DNA from: Planctomycetales bacterium
GTDB lineage: Bacteria; Planctomycetota; JAKEIC01
Direction of reading: 5' to 3'
Length of the DNA: 40,424 nucleotides
NCBI GenBank assembly: GCA_022614695.1
Contig: JAKEIC010000293.1
Location: 1-40,424, forward strand
Shown here: in pieces, positions 33,063-40,424 of the stretch
Layout: the number at the start of each line of letters is the position of its first letter
How positions within the stretch are numbered: position 1 is the first letter of the stretch
The notes under the pieces: generated by a model
Database searches by the model: none
Told to the model about the DNA's origin: nothing
The model's input: the letters and a program-made list of their open reading frames with translations, nothing else
Translations under genes and position numbers: made by a program

Positions 33063-34759
33063 AGGCCGACGATCTCCCCCTCGTCCGTCACGTCCACGTG
33101 CCTCGCGCGCGGCTCCCCCGGCATCCCGGGCATCGTCGAGATCTCGCCGCAGAGCGCCACGACGAAGCCCGCCCCGTAGGCGGGCCGGAGCGCCGCCACG
33201 GGGAGGGCGAAGCCCGACGGGCGGCCGGGGAGCTTCGGGTCGTGGGAGAGCGAGAACTGGGTCTTCGCCATGCACACCGGGAGCCGCGCCGTGGGTCCCC
33301 CCTCGAGGGCCTCGAGCGACGCCCGCGCGCCGGGGGAGAACTCGACCCCCGAGGCGCCGTAGACGCGCGTGGCCACCGCGGCGATCTTCTCCCGGAGCGG
33401 GGCCTCGAGCGGATAGAGGGGGTGGTATCCCGGGCCGCGCCCCGCCACGGCCACGACGGCGTCGGCCAGGTCCCGCGCCCCCTCGCCTCCCCGGGCGAAG
33501 GCTTCCGAGACCACCGCCTCGGCCGCGCCGGCGGCGCGGGCCGCGGCGAGCGCCGCCCGCACCTCGTCCTCGGTGTCGCCCGGGAACCGGTTCACGGAGG
33601 CGACGACGGGCACGCCGTGGAGGAGGACGTTCTCCACCTGCTTCGCGAGGTTCGGCGCGCCGCGCTCGACGAGGGCGGGGTCCGGGCGGTCGAGGGCTCC
33701 CGGGAGCTTTGCTCCCGATCGCAGGGGCGCCCCGAGGCCGTGCGCCTTGAGCGCCCGGACCGTCGCCACGACGACGGCGGCGGCCGGGCGGAGGCCCGCC
33801 GCGCGGCACTTCACGTTGAAGAACTTCTCCGCGCCCATGTCGGCCCCGAACCCGGCCTCGGTCACGACCCAGTCGGCGAGCCGGAGCGCGATCCGGTCGG
33901 CGATCACCGAGGAGTTCCCGTGCGCGATGTTCGCGAAGGGGCCCGCGTGGACGAGGACGGGGGTCCCCTCGCGGGTCTGGAGGAGATTGGGCTTCACGGC
34001 GTCGCGCAGGAGGGCGGCCATCGCGCCCGCCGCCCCGAGGTCGCCGGCCGTGACGGGGGCCCCCGCGCGCGAGCGGCCGACCTCGATCCGCGAGAGACGG
34101 GCCCGGAGGTCGGCGGTCCCCTCGGCGAGCGCGAGGATGGCCATCACCTCGGAGGCGGCGGTCGCCTCGAATCCTGTCTCCCGCGGCGCCGAGCCGTCCT
34201 CGAGGCCGATCCGGATCCGGCGGAGCGCCTTGTCGTTGACGTCCAGCGCGCGCCGGATCGTCAGGCCCTCGGGGGCGAGGTCGTGCCGCCCGCGGGCGCA
34301 GGCGTCGTCGGCGAGCGCGGCCAGCAGGTTGTGCGCGGCGGCGACGGCGTGCAGGTCCCCCGTGAGGTGGAGGTTCACGCGGTCGCGCGGGACGACCTCG
34401 GCGCGGCCGCCCCCGGTGCCGCCTCCCTTCGTGCCGAAGAGGGGTCCGAGCGACGGCTGCCGGAGCGTGACCACGGCGGAGCGTCCGGTGGCGGCGAGCC
34501 CCTGCCCCAGGCCGATCGTGGTGACGGTCTTCCCCTCCCCGAACGGGGTGGGGGTCATGGCGGTCACGACGACGTAGGTCCCGAGCGGCCTCTTCCCGAT
34601 CCGCCGGAGGATCTCGGTCCGGACCTTGGCGACGTCCGGCCCATGCAGCTCGAGCTCGTCGGGACGGATGCCGAGGGCCGACGCGACCCGCTTGACGGGG
34701 AGCGCTCCGGGTCCCCCCTCTCGGGCCCCCCCCGCGCCCCCACCCGACGGTGCGGCCAT
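33059..34759 (-). CDS. fhs: Formate-tetrahydrofolate ligase
   Basis: 566 residues, typical family length. The enzyme makes 10-formyl-THF from formate, THF and ATP, feeding purine synthesis, formyl-Met or C1 pathways. The N-terminal Gly-rich stretch precedes PVKRVASALGIRPDELELHG. The ATP loop is TPTPFGEGKTVTTIGLGQGL (69-88). RQPSLGPLFGTKGGGTGGG, VNRFPGDTEDE and the terminal GEISTMPGMPGEP are also conserved. A minus-strand TAGCAT lies 9 nt before the ATG. It is the first gene of a four-gene overlapping transcript with mlaEFD, an unusual pairing of folate and lipid-transport genes. Confidence 0.96.
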   Translation of the reverse strand: MAAPSGGGAGGAREGGPGALPVKRVASALGIRPDELELHGPDVAKVRTEILRRIGKRPLGTYVVVTAMTPTPFGEGKTVTTIGLGQGLAATGRSAVVTLRQPSLGPLFGTKGGGTGGGRAEVVPRDRVNLHLTGDLHAVAAAHNLLAALADDACARGRHDLAPEGLTIRRALDVNDKALRRIRIGLEDGSAPRETGFEATAASEVMAILALAEGTADLRARLSRIEVGRSRAGAPVTAGDLGAAGAMAALLRDAVKPNLLQTREGTPVLVHAGPFANIAHGNSSVIADRIALRLADWVVTEAGFGADMGAEKFFNVKCRAAGLRPAAAVVVATVRALKAHGLGAPLRSGAKLPGALDRPDPALVERGAPNLAKQVENVLLHGVPVVASVNRFPGDTEDEVRAALAAARAAGAAEAVVSEAFARGGEGARDLADAVVAVAGRGPGYHPLYPLEAPLREKIAAVATRVYGASGVEFSPGARASLEALEGGPTARLPVCMAKTQFSLSHDPKLPGRPSGFALPVAALRPAYGAGFVVALCGEISTMPGMPGEPRARHVDVTDEGEIVGL

Positions 34760-34768
34760 GGGGCGGGA

Positions 34769-34816
34769 ATGCTAGCACGAGACGGCTTGATTCGGCCCGC
34801 ACGGGACGGCTAGCCT
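34769..34816. promoter_or_regulatory. Divergent promoter region between fhs and the small membrane protein
   Basis: The minus strand has TAGCAT (34774-34769) 9 nt before the fhs ATG. The plus strand has TAGCCT (34811-34816) 9 nt before the ATG at 34826. The gap is only 66 bp, so the -35 regions of the two overlap. Both spacings imply very short leaders. Confidence 0.4.
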
Positions 34817-34825
34817 CTCGCCGTC

Positions 34826-35263
34826 ATGCGCCGCACGGCGACGGCGATCGCGGGGCTCTCGCTGCTCGCCCTCCTGGCGTCGCTCGTGCCGGGGCTCCCG
34901 GCGGCGGCCCCGCCGGGGGTCGCGACCGGGATCCGGCTCGGGCTCTTCGCCCTCCTCGCCGGCGCCTGGCACGTGCGCATTCTCCTCACGCCGGGCCTCC
35001 TCACGCCGAGGCAGGCGCTCGCCTCGCTCCCGGTGGTCCCGGCCGTCGCGATCCTCCGCGAGGCGGCCCAGCGGCTCCTCCCGGGTCACTCGGCTTCGGT
35101 CGGCGACCTCCTCCTCGACCTCGTCGCGATCGCCGCCGGCCTCGTCGCCGCGGCCCTCCTCGCGCGCGTCTCCTGCTTCCTCTGCACGAAGAACTGCGAG
35201 GACTGCCCGGCGACGCGTCGGATGAGGGAGGCGCTCGAGGTGGCGGCTAGAACCCGAACTTGA
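34826..35263 (+). CDS. Small membrane protein with C-terminal cysteine cluster (VanZ-like?)
   Basis: 145 residues with about four hydrophobic segments (AIAGLSLLALLASLVPGLPA, GIRLGLFALLAGAWHVRILL, ALASLPVVPAVAILREAA, LLLDLVAIAAGLVAAALLAR). SVGDLLLDLVAIAAG resembles the last helix of VanZ-like proteins (D-x3-N-x2-G), but Asn is absent. It ends with four Cys (VSCFLCTKNCEDCPATRRMR) that could bind a metal or Fe-S cluster near the membrane surface. The last 17 bp overlap the 3' end of the convergent barrel gene. Function unknown. Confidence 0.7.
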   Translation: MRRTATAIAGLSLLALLASLVPGLPAAAPPGVATGIRLGLFALLAGAWHVRILLTPGLLTPRQALASLPVVPAVAILREAAQRLLPGHSASVGDLLLDLVAIAAGLVAAALLARVSCFLCTKNCEDCPATRRMREALEVAARTRT

Positions 35264-36842
35264 GCGACACCGTCGCGCTGAGGCCCCATCGCTCGGGGTA
35301 CTCGTCCTCGAACCAGCCCTCGTCGGGATTCGAGTCGAACTGCTGGTCCGGGTTCTCGACGTCGTAGGTGGCCTTGGTGCTCGCGGCGGCCGCCTCGATC
35401 CGGAGGGGCCCGAACCAGATCGCGATCCCCGCGGTGTAGACGATCTCCTCGGTCTCGATCGCGACGTTCTGGTAGGCCCCGAGGCGGAGGGCCGCCCCGA
35501 TCTCGTCCTTGGCGGCCGGGTTCAGCTCGATTCCGGCCCCGATGATCTGGCTCTTGTAGTCCTGGAGGGCCCGCGACGGGACGGGGTAGAGGTCCCCGTC
35601 GGCCGCGATCGTGATGGCGCCCAGGTTGAAGGAGGCCCCCGCCCGGAACTGCCGAGGGAGGTAGTACGACCGGGGCCCCTCCCAAGCGAAGACCGGCCGG
35701 TTCAGGTTGCGCCCCGTGATCCCGAACGAGAGCCCCGGGAGCGGGCGGAGGAGGAACCCCGCGTCCACGCCGAACGTGCCCGAGACGTCTCGCCTGCGGT
35801 TGAAGTCGTCGAGGATCTTGTCGAGGGTCATCTCGCCGTCCTGGATCCGCGCGAGGGCGATGCGGTTCTGGAAGGTGACCGCCTCGATGTACTTCAAGTT
35901 CACCCCGAGCGAGGCGTGGAGCCCGAAGAACTCGTGGTAGCGGGCGATGGAGATCCCCGCCTCCTTCACGATGAGGCCCCGCAGGTCGAAGCCCGACTGG
36001 TTCCAGTAGAGGGTGTCGAGCTCGGTCGAGCCGCCGCCGGCGGTGACGGTCGCCTGCGCGATCGCCACGAGGGCGGCTCGGAACGCGGGGTCGTTGAGGG
36101 GGACGCCCGCCTGCTCCGCCTGGAAGGCCAGCTCGTTCGCCTGGACGGCGGGGAGCCCGGCCTGGGTCTGAAGCTCGGACGAGAACGTCGTCCCGTCCGG
36201 GGTCGCCGGGCTGTTCGTGGTGCCGGTCGTGTTGAACACCTCGGCGAACCCGCCGTCCGCGAAGGCCGAGTTCGAGAGGAACGACCAGTCCACCACCGGG
36301 TCCACGCCGGCGATGCCGAAGCCCCGGTAGAAGAGCCCGAACGAGAACCAGGGCATGGAGACCATGACGGCGCCCTCGCCGCCGGTGTAGGCGTAGAGCC
36401 CCTCGCCCTCCTTGTCGAGGTCGTGGATCTGCTTCACGAGCCCGATCGCGGTCCGGATGTCGGCGGCGGTGGCGGTCCCGGCGTTCAGCCGTCCCTGGAT
36501 CGCCTGGAAGTCGTTCGTGAAGAAGAAGTCGGCGATGTTGTCGATGTCGCGGATGATGTCCCCGACGGCCGCCATCTCCCACGTCGCCTCGATGGAGAGC
36601 CCGTAGGCCTGGAGCGAGAGGCGCGAGGGCTTGTCCTTGTCCTTGCCCTTCTCGTCCTTCTCGGGCTTGAGCGCGAGGGCGGCCGGGTTCCAGAACGGCG
36701 AGACGTCGTTCGCGACCCCGGCCCCGCCCATGGCGCGGGCTCGGGCGCCCACGATGGGCCAGTCCTCGGCGGCGGCGGGTCCCGTCACGGCGAGTAGGGC
36801 GGACGCGACGAGTCCCGCCAGGAGAGCGTGGCGCAGAGTCAT
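35247..36842 (-). CDS. Outer-membrane beta-barrel protein (TraF/FadL/PorV-like)
   Basis: 531 residues. Signal peptide MTLRHALLAGLVASALLAVT with cleavage near AAAED, then GARARAMGGAGVANDVSPFW and NPAALAL, the N-terminal plug-like signature of FadL/PorV/TraF-type barrels. The body is alternating beta-rich sequence (GLHASLGVNLKYIEAVTF, GLSFGITGRNLNRPVFAW, FRAGASFNLGAITIAADGDL). It ends in LSATVSLKFGF, a good C-terminal beta-signal with terminal Phe. I place the start at ATG 36842; the longer upstream frame lacks a signal peptide. Likely role: transport of hydrophobic substrates or outer-membrane assembly, but this is only by fold. A Lys/Asp insertion (KPEKDEKGKDKDKPSR) follows the plug. Confidence 0.85.
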   Translation of the reverse strand: MTLRHALLAGLVASALLAVTGPAAAEDWPIVGARARAMGGAGVANDVSPFWNPAALALKPEKDEKGKDKDKPSRLSLQAYGLSIEATWEMAAVGDIIRDIDNIADFFFTNDFQAIQGRLNAGTATAADIRTAIGLVKQIHDLDKEGEGLYAYTGGEGAVMVSMPWFSFGLFYRGFGIAGVDPVVDWSFLSNSAFADGGFAEVFNTTGTTNSPATPDGTTFSSELQTQAGLPAVQANELAFQAEQAGVPLNDPAFRAALVAIAQATVTAGGGSTELDTLYWNQSGFDLRGLIVKEAGISIARYHEFFGLHASLGVNLKYIEAVTFQNRIALARIQDGEMTLDKILDDFNRRRDVSGTFGVDAGFLLRPLPGLSFGITGRNLNRPVFAWEGPRSYYLPRQFRAGASFNLGAITIAADGDLYPVPSRALQDYKSQIIGAGIELNPAAKDEIGAALRLGAYQNVAIETEEIVYTAGIAIWFGPLRIEAAAASTKATYDVENPDQQFDSNPDEGWFEDEYPERWGLSATVSLKFGF

Positions 36843-36903
36843 CGGGGCCTCCGAGACGGGACGCCTATCCTCGCAGATCCGCCCCCGCCGCACAACGGCC
36901 CGC

Positions 36904-37758
36904 TCAGATCCGGACTTCCACCCCGATGAACGGCCCGTGGAAGAAGACGTCCACCCGGGCGTTGTCGGTCGAGTTCAGGCGGAACGTGGCGTCGAGCGAG
37001 AAGTAGCGCCAGCCGAGGTTCACGGTGAGCCAGCTCCCGAACGGGATCCGCAGCTCTCCGTAGCCCTCGATCAGCTCCGAGTCGTTGCTCCGGAACGCGA
37101 AGAAGTTCCCCCGCGCCGTGCCGTAGAACCGGATGCCCTCCCCGAGGCCGAAGACCAGGACGACGCCGAAGATCGGGAGGGTCGGGTCCTCGTCCACGGA
37201 GGCGTGGCGGGTCTCGGTCCCGGTCCCCGTCCCGACCTCGGGGGCCCGGATCCGCGAGCGCCAGTGGTACTCGCCGGCCCCGATCTCCACCCCGAGGAAG
37301 TAGCCCTGGCCGGTCCCGTACACCTGGCCCAGGGTGAGGGCGCTGTAGGAGAGATCCACGCGGGAGAAGACTCGCGAGTCCTGCGGGAAGTTGACGCCGC
37401 GGTAGGTGAGGTTCCTCTGCAGGAAGAACTCCCCGCGCGCCGCGGTCCGGAAGTACTGGTAGGCGATCCAGCCCGCGTCGAAGTCCCCGAGAGTGACCAG
37501 GGCCTCGATCCCGTGGAGCTCGTTGTCGAGGTCCAGGTCGTGGTGGGCGTCGAGGGAGGTGCCCGCGACCCCGCCGGCGTCCGCGTCGAGGTCGCCCGAC
37601 CACTCGATGCTCCAGTAGCGGACCTCCGCCCGGATGTGGGGGAGCTTCGTGCCGCTCCGCTGGCCCCCCCCCGACTGGGCCTCGGCCGGGGAAGCGAGGG
37701 CGAGCCCGGCGGCCAGCGCCAGCGCGGCGGAGAGGAGGGAGGAGTCGGGGCGCGTCAT
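36904..37758 (-). CDS. Predicted outer-membrane beta-barrel protein
   Basis: 284 residues starting at ATG 37758, with a signal peptide (LLSAALALAAGLALASPAEA). The rest alternates short beta-strands (HIRAEVRYWSIEWSGDL, GIEALVTLGDFDAGWIAYQY, SWLTVNLGWRYFSLDATFRL, VDVFFHGPFIGVEVRI) with aromatic girdle residues, as in eight- to twelve-strand barrels. The end GPFIGVEVRI is a plausible beta-signal although not terminated by Phe. It lies 61 bp upstream of the larger barrel gene on the same strand and may share its transcript. No specific family recognised. Confidence 0.75.
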   Translation of the reverse strand: MTRPDSSLLSAALALAAGLALASPAEAQSGGGQRSGTKLPHIRAEVRYWSIEWSGDLDADAGGVAGTSLDAHHDLDLDNELHGIEALVTLGDFDAGWIAYQYFRTAARGEFFLQRNLTYRGVNFPQDSRVFSRVDLSYSALTLGQVYGTGQGYFLGVEIGAGEYHWRSRIRAPEVGTGTGTETRHASVDEDPTLPIFGVVLVFGLGEGIRFYGTARGNFFAFRSNDSELIEGYGELRIPFGSWLTVNLGWRYFSLDATFRLNSTDNARVDVFFHGPFIGVEVRI

Positions 37759-37795
37759 TCCGGGAGTAGTCTCGCGCCGCAATGTCTCGGGTTGG

Positions 37796-38200
37796 TCACC
37801 CGTGGGACGTCGCCTCGTCGAGGACCGAGTCGTCCACGAAGATCGGGACGTCGCCCTGGACGGCGAGGGCGATGGCGTCGCTCGGGCGCGAGTCTATCTC
37901 CACGACGCGCCCGTCGAGGGCGACCACGAGCCTCGCGTAGAAGGTGTTGTCCTTGAGCGCGTTCACCACGATCCGGTCCAGGCGCCCTCCGAGGGCCTTG
38001 ATCACGTTCCCGATGAGGTCGTGGGTGAGCGGCCGGGGGGAGGGCAGCTCCTTCACCCTCCGGTCGATCGCCGCCGCCTCGAAGATCCCGATCACGATCG
38101 GGAATTGCCGCGACCCGCCCTTCTCGCGCAGGAAGATGTATTGCTGGTCGCTCGTCTCCGAGATCACGATCTTGCTGAGCTGCATCGGCACGAGCGCCAT
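37796..38200 (-). CDS. Bifunctional nuclease family protein (DUF151/BFN)
   Basis: 134 residues from the ATG at 38198-38200 (MALVPMQLSKIVISETSDQQ), which is where the domain begins. A longer N-terminus from upstream TTG 38263 or ATG 38251 is possible but not family-like. KGGSRQFPIVIGIFEAAAID, LTHDLIGNVIKALGGRLDRI and IDSRPSDAIALAVQGDVPIF are the conserved DUF151 blocks. Plant BFN1-type proteins with this domain have RNase and DNase activity; bacterial function is less clear. A TAGACT at ~38237 on the minus strand and a TAGAATCGCC at 38314-38305 are alternative promoters. It diverges from nnrD. Confidence 0.87.
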   Translation of the reverse strand: MALVPMQLSKIVISETSDQQYIFLREKGGSRQFPIVIGIFEAAAIDRRVKELPSPRPLTHDLIGNVIKALGGRLDRIVVNALKDNTFYARLVVALDGRVVEIDSRPSDAIALAVQGDVPIFVDDSVLDEATSHG

Positions 38201-38289
38201 GCGGATCTCGGACGCGTCGGGACGCGTTCGGGCCAGTCTAGGGGTTCCCATCCGGTGCCACAAGGGAGGGTGGGCGAGCGCTGGCGGGT

Positions 38290-38314
38290 TAGAATCGCCC
38301 CCAGGGCGATTCTA
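38290..38314. promoter_or_regulatory. Palindrome of two facing TAGAATCGCC motifs before nnrD
   Basis: AGAATCGCCC (38291-38300) and GGGCGATTCT (38304-38313) form a perfect 10-bp inverted repeat with a 3-bp spacer, ending directly at the nnrD ATG (38314). Each arm contains the TAGAATCGCC promoter motif, one on each strand, pointing towards each other. It may be overlapping convergent -10 elements, a regulator site, or an mRNA hairpin masking the nnrD start. Confidence 0.5.
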
Positions 38315-39183
38315 TGCGCGACCTGCCGCTCCCCCCGTTCCCGGGCCGTTCGCCCGACGCGCACAAGGGGGACGTCGGGCGGATCCTCGTGCTCGCGGGC
38401 TCGCCGGGCTTCACCGGCGCCGCGGCGCTCGCCGCGGACAGCGCGATGCGAGCGGGCGCCGGGCTCGTGACCGTGGGGACCCCGGCGCGGTGCTGGGGGC
38501 CGCTCGCCTCGAGGCTCGTCGAACCGATGCCCCGCCCGCTCCCCGAGACGGCGGACGGGACCCTCGCGCTCTCCGGGCTCCCTGAGATCCGGGAGCTGGC
38601 CGCGCGCCACACGGTGCTCCTGGCGGGGCCCGGGCTCGGGCGCCATCCGGAGACCGGCCGCCTGGTGCGCGAGCTGCTCCCCGACCTCACGATCCCGGTC
38701 GTGGCGGACGCCGACGCCCTGACGGCGCTCGCGGAGGACCCGGGCCCCCTCGGCCGGCGACGCGGGGCGACGGTCCTCACCCCCCACCCGGGCGAGATGG
38801 CGCGGCTCCTCGGGGTCCCGGTCGCGGACGTCCAGGCGAACCGCGAGAGGGTCGCCGCCGAGTTCGCGGCGCGCTGGCGGCTCGTCGTGATCCTCAAGGG
38901 TCGCGGGACCGTCGTCACGGACGGGCGGGAGTCGTGGCAGAACCCCACGGGGAACGCGGGGATGGCCACGGCCGGTTCGGGGGACGTCCTGGCCGGCGTG
39001 CTCGCGGCGCTGCTCGGGCAGGGCGTGCCCCCGTTCCCCGCCGCGCGGCTCGCGGCCTTCCTGCACGGGGACGCCGGCGACCGGGCGCGCGAGGAGCTCG
39101 GGGAGGCCTCCCTCGTCGCGAGCGACCTGATCCGGCACCTGCCCGCCGCGATCCGCACGCACATCCAGAGGGTGAGGGGATGA
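38314..39183 (+). CDS. nnrD: NAD(P)H-hydrate dehydratase
   Basis: A 289-residue ribokinase-like repair enzyme that dehydrates damaged S-NADHX and S-NADPHX at the cost of ADP or ATP. RILVLAGSPGFTGAAALAAD (23-42) starts the fold. LLAGPGLG, PVVADADALTAL, VLTPHPGEMARL (154-165), VILKGRGTVVTDG and GNAGMATAGSGDVLAG (213-228, catalytic Asp224) are the conserved nucleotide-handling motifs. The N-terminal epimerase domain (NnrE) found in many bacterial fusions is absent, so this is the stand-alone dehydratase. The stop overlaps the next ATG (ATGA). Confidence 0.92.
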   Translation: MRDLPLPPFPGRSPDAHKGDVGRILVLAGSPGFTGAAALAADSAMRAGAGLVTVGTPARCWGPLASRLVEPMPRPLPETADGTLALSGLPEIRELAARHTVLLAGPGLGRHPETGRLVRELLPDLTIPVVADADALTALAEDPGPLGRRRGATVLTPHPGEMARLLGVPVADVQANRERVAAEFAARWRLVVILKGRGTVVTDGRESWQNPTGNAGMATAGSGDVLAGVLAALLGQGVPPFPAARLAAFLHGDAGDRAREELGEASLVASDLIRHLPAAIRTHIQRVRG

Positions 39184-40424
39184 GGGCGGCCGGGCTCCTC
39201 GCGCTGGGACTCGCCGCCTGTTCGGCGGCCCCGAGTCCCCCCGCTCCCGCGGCCCCCGCGGGCGAGGAGCGCCCGCGCCCGCCCGCGGTCCCGCTCCGGC
39301 AGAGGGCCGTGGCGCCCGCCGTCGAGACCCGGGTCCTCCGGCTCCTCGCGGCCCTCCGGGAGGGCGCCGAGGCGGGCCACGAGGAGAGGCCCGCCCAGGC
39401 GCTGGCCGAGTACGGCCCGCTCGCGGCGCCGGCGCTGGCGCGGGCGGTCTCCGGCGCGCCGCCCCGTGTGGCCGTGGTCCTCCTCGACCTCCTCGCGAGG
39501 ACGGGCGAGGGGGACGCCGGAGCCGAGGCGGTTCCGCTGCTCCCCCACGAGGACTGGCGGGTGCGGGAGGCGGCGGCGCGTCTCCTCGAGCGCTCCCCCG
39601 ATCCGGGGGCTCTCACCGGACTCGCGCTCCTCTCTCGGGACACCGTGGGCCGCGTCCGGATCGCGGCCGTGAGGGCGCTCGGGCGCCTCGGGGGCCCGGA
39701 GGCGGCCGGTCCCCTCGCCGACCTCGCCTCGGGTCCGCCCGGGGAGACGCGCGACGCCGCGCTCGAGGCGCTCGGGATGACGCCCGGGGTCGCGGCGGCT
39801 CGGGCGCTCGCCGCGCTCACGGCCTCGCCGGAACCGGACGTCGCCTCCCGGGCGGTCCGCTCGCTCGCCCGCGGCGCGCCGGAGTGGGGGGACGAGCCGG
39901 CCGCGGCGCTCCGCGACGTCCTGCGGCGGAGCGCCGAGCCCGAGCTGGCGCGCGCGGCGCTCCTCGGGCTCGCCCGCATGGGCGCCGCCCGCGGGCCGGA
40001 GGCCGCCGAGGTCGCGCGGGCGGCGGCGCGCGCGGTCGCCGAGGGGCGGGCGCCGCCGAAGCCCTCGGCCGAGCTCTTCGCCGCCCTGGGTCCCCTGGGT
40101 CTCGAGGCGATCCGGACGGCCCTCGAGGAGGTCTCGGGACCGAACCCGCGCGGCTCCGCGGCCCGGCTCGCGGCCCTGCTCGAGGAGATCCCCGGGGCGG
40201 ACGTGGGGGCGGTCCTGCGCGAGTTCGCGGAGCGACCGGGTCCGCACGCGGAGATCGTCCGCGCGCTCGGGGACCGCCGGGAGGCCGGGACCGTGCCGCT
40301 CCTCGCGCGGCTCGCGGCCGGCGGCGGCGACGCCGCGGTGCCGGCGGTCCGGGCCCTGGGGCGGATCGGCGGCGACGCGGCGGCGGGCGCGCTCGCCGAG
40401 CGGCTCGCGCGCGACCCGAACCCC
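39180..40424 (+). CDS. HEAT-repeat lipoprotein (3' end missing)
   Basis: The frame opens at the ATG 39180-39182, overlapping the nnrD stop, and stays open for 415 codons to the window edge. It begins MRAAGLLALGLAACSAAPSP, a short lipoprotein signal with Cys14, then a Pro/Ala-rich linker. From ~residue 50 on it is a series of ~30-residue helical HEAT/PBS-lyase-like repeats (EDWRVREAAARLLERSPDPG, DTVGRVRIAAVRALGRLGGP, SPEPDVASRAVRSLARGAPE, GDAAVPAVRALGRIGGDAAA). Such lipoproteins are probably membrane-tethered scaffolds in the periplasm. The function and the length are unknown because it leaves the window. Confidence 0.83.
   Translation, partial: MRAAGLLALGLAACSAAPSPPAPAAPAGEERPRPPAVPLRQRAVAPAVETRVLRLLAALREGAEAGHEERPAQALAEYGPLAAPALARAVSGAPPRVAVVLLDLLARTGEGDAGAEAVPLLPHEDWRVREAAARLLERSPDPGALTGLALLSRDTVGRVRIAAVRALGRLGGPEAAGPLADLASGPPGETRDAALEALGMTPGVAAARALAALTASPEPDVASRAVRSLARGAPEWGDEPAAALRDVLRRSAEPELARAALLGLARMGAARGPEAAEVARAAARAVAEGRAPPKPSAELFAALGPLGLEAIRTALEEVSGPNPRGSAARLAALLEEIPGADVGAVLREFAERPGPHAEIVRALGDRREAGTVPLLARLAAGGGDAAVPAVRALGRIGGDAAAGALAERLARDPNP

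Overview
The window is very G+C-rich (about 70 % or more by eye), densely coding and bacterial. The organism has an outer membrane: there is an Mla-type lipid transport set, two predicted outer-membrane beta-barrels, several lipoproteins and many secreted proteins. It also has a periplasmic or exported multihaem cytochrome c, UbiE/UbiD-type quinone biosynthesis and sigma-54-type regulation. The H-x-DG membrane protein, the Tat-exported alkaline-phosphatase-fold protein, the giant IPT/beta-propeller protein and the small SSIVG-motif protein fit an uncultured Planctomycetota lineage best. Myxococcota or another high-GC Gram-negative phylum cannot be excluded. No rRNA, tRNA, CRISPR array, phage or conventional insertion sequence was seen.

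Layout. (1) 2-7954: the 3' part of a giant surface or secreted protein with 17 IPT/TIG repeats followed by about 21 Asp-box-like propeller modules. (2) 7964-10942, minus strand: a ketosynthase and a catalytically dead ketosynthase partner with a GTGA overlap, then a small conserved protein and a HEAT-repeat protein. (3) 11146-12543: an NtrC/PspF-type sigma-54 activator with a degenerate receiver. (4) 12595-19640, plus strand: a tight gene train with a hexulose-phosphate-synthase/RraA fusion, a DUF429 protein, a membrane H-x-DG protein, ThiS, an eight-haem cytochrome with a helical-repeat tail, UbiE and UbiD. (5) 19726-20992: two paralogous lipoproteins. (6) 21221-23586, minus strand: a THUMP-type RNA methyltransferase and Tgt. 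These diverge from tsaB and alr (23622-25464). (7) 25461-30149, minus strand: a STAS protein, two secreted alkaline-phosphatase-fold paralogues with eroded metal sites, an unknown secreted protein and a zinc-ribbon protein. (8) 30376-34759, minus strand: fhs, mlaE, mlaF and mlaD. The MlaF protein has lost most of its ATPase motifs. (9) 34826-40424: a small membrane protein with a C-terminal Cys cluster, two beta-barrels, a DUF151 nuclease, NnrD, and a HEAT-repeat lipoprotein that runs off the right edge.

Most adjacent same-strand genes overlap by 4 bp (ATGA or GTGA), so translational coupling is widespread. A recurrent TAGAATCGC -10-like motif precedes many operon starts, often only 9-11 nt before the start codon, which suggests very short leaders or leaderless transcripts.

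The most unusual non-coding feature is a pair of about 165-bp fold-back elements at 10957-11120 and 21055-21219. They share a 116-bp core (109 identities by hand alignment). Their outer arms differ between the copies but stay complementary within each copy, and an internal hairpin carries a compensatory base-pair change. This is the strongest candidate here for an undescribed element. Other notable observations are the dead MlaF, the alkaline-phosphatase-fold pseudoenzyme pair and the Cys-to-Glu ketosynthase partner.
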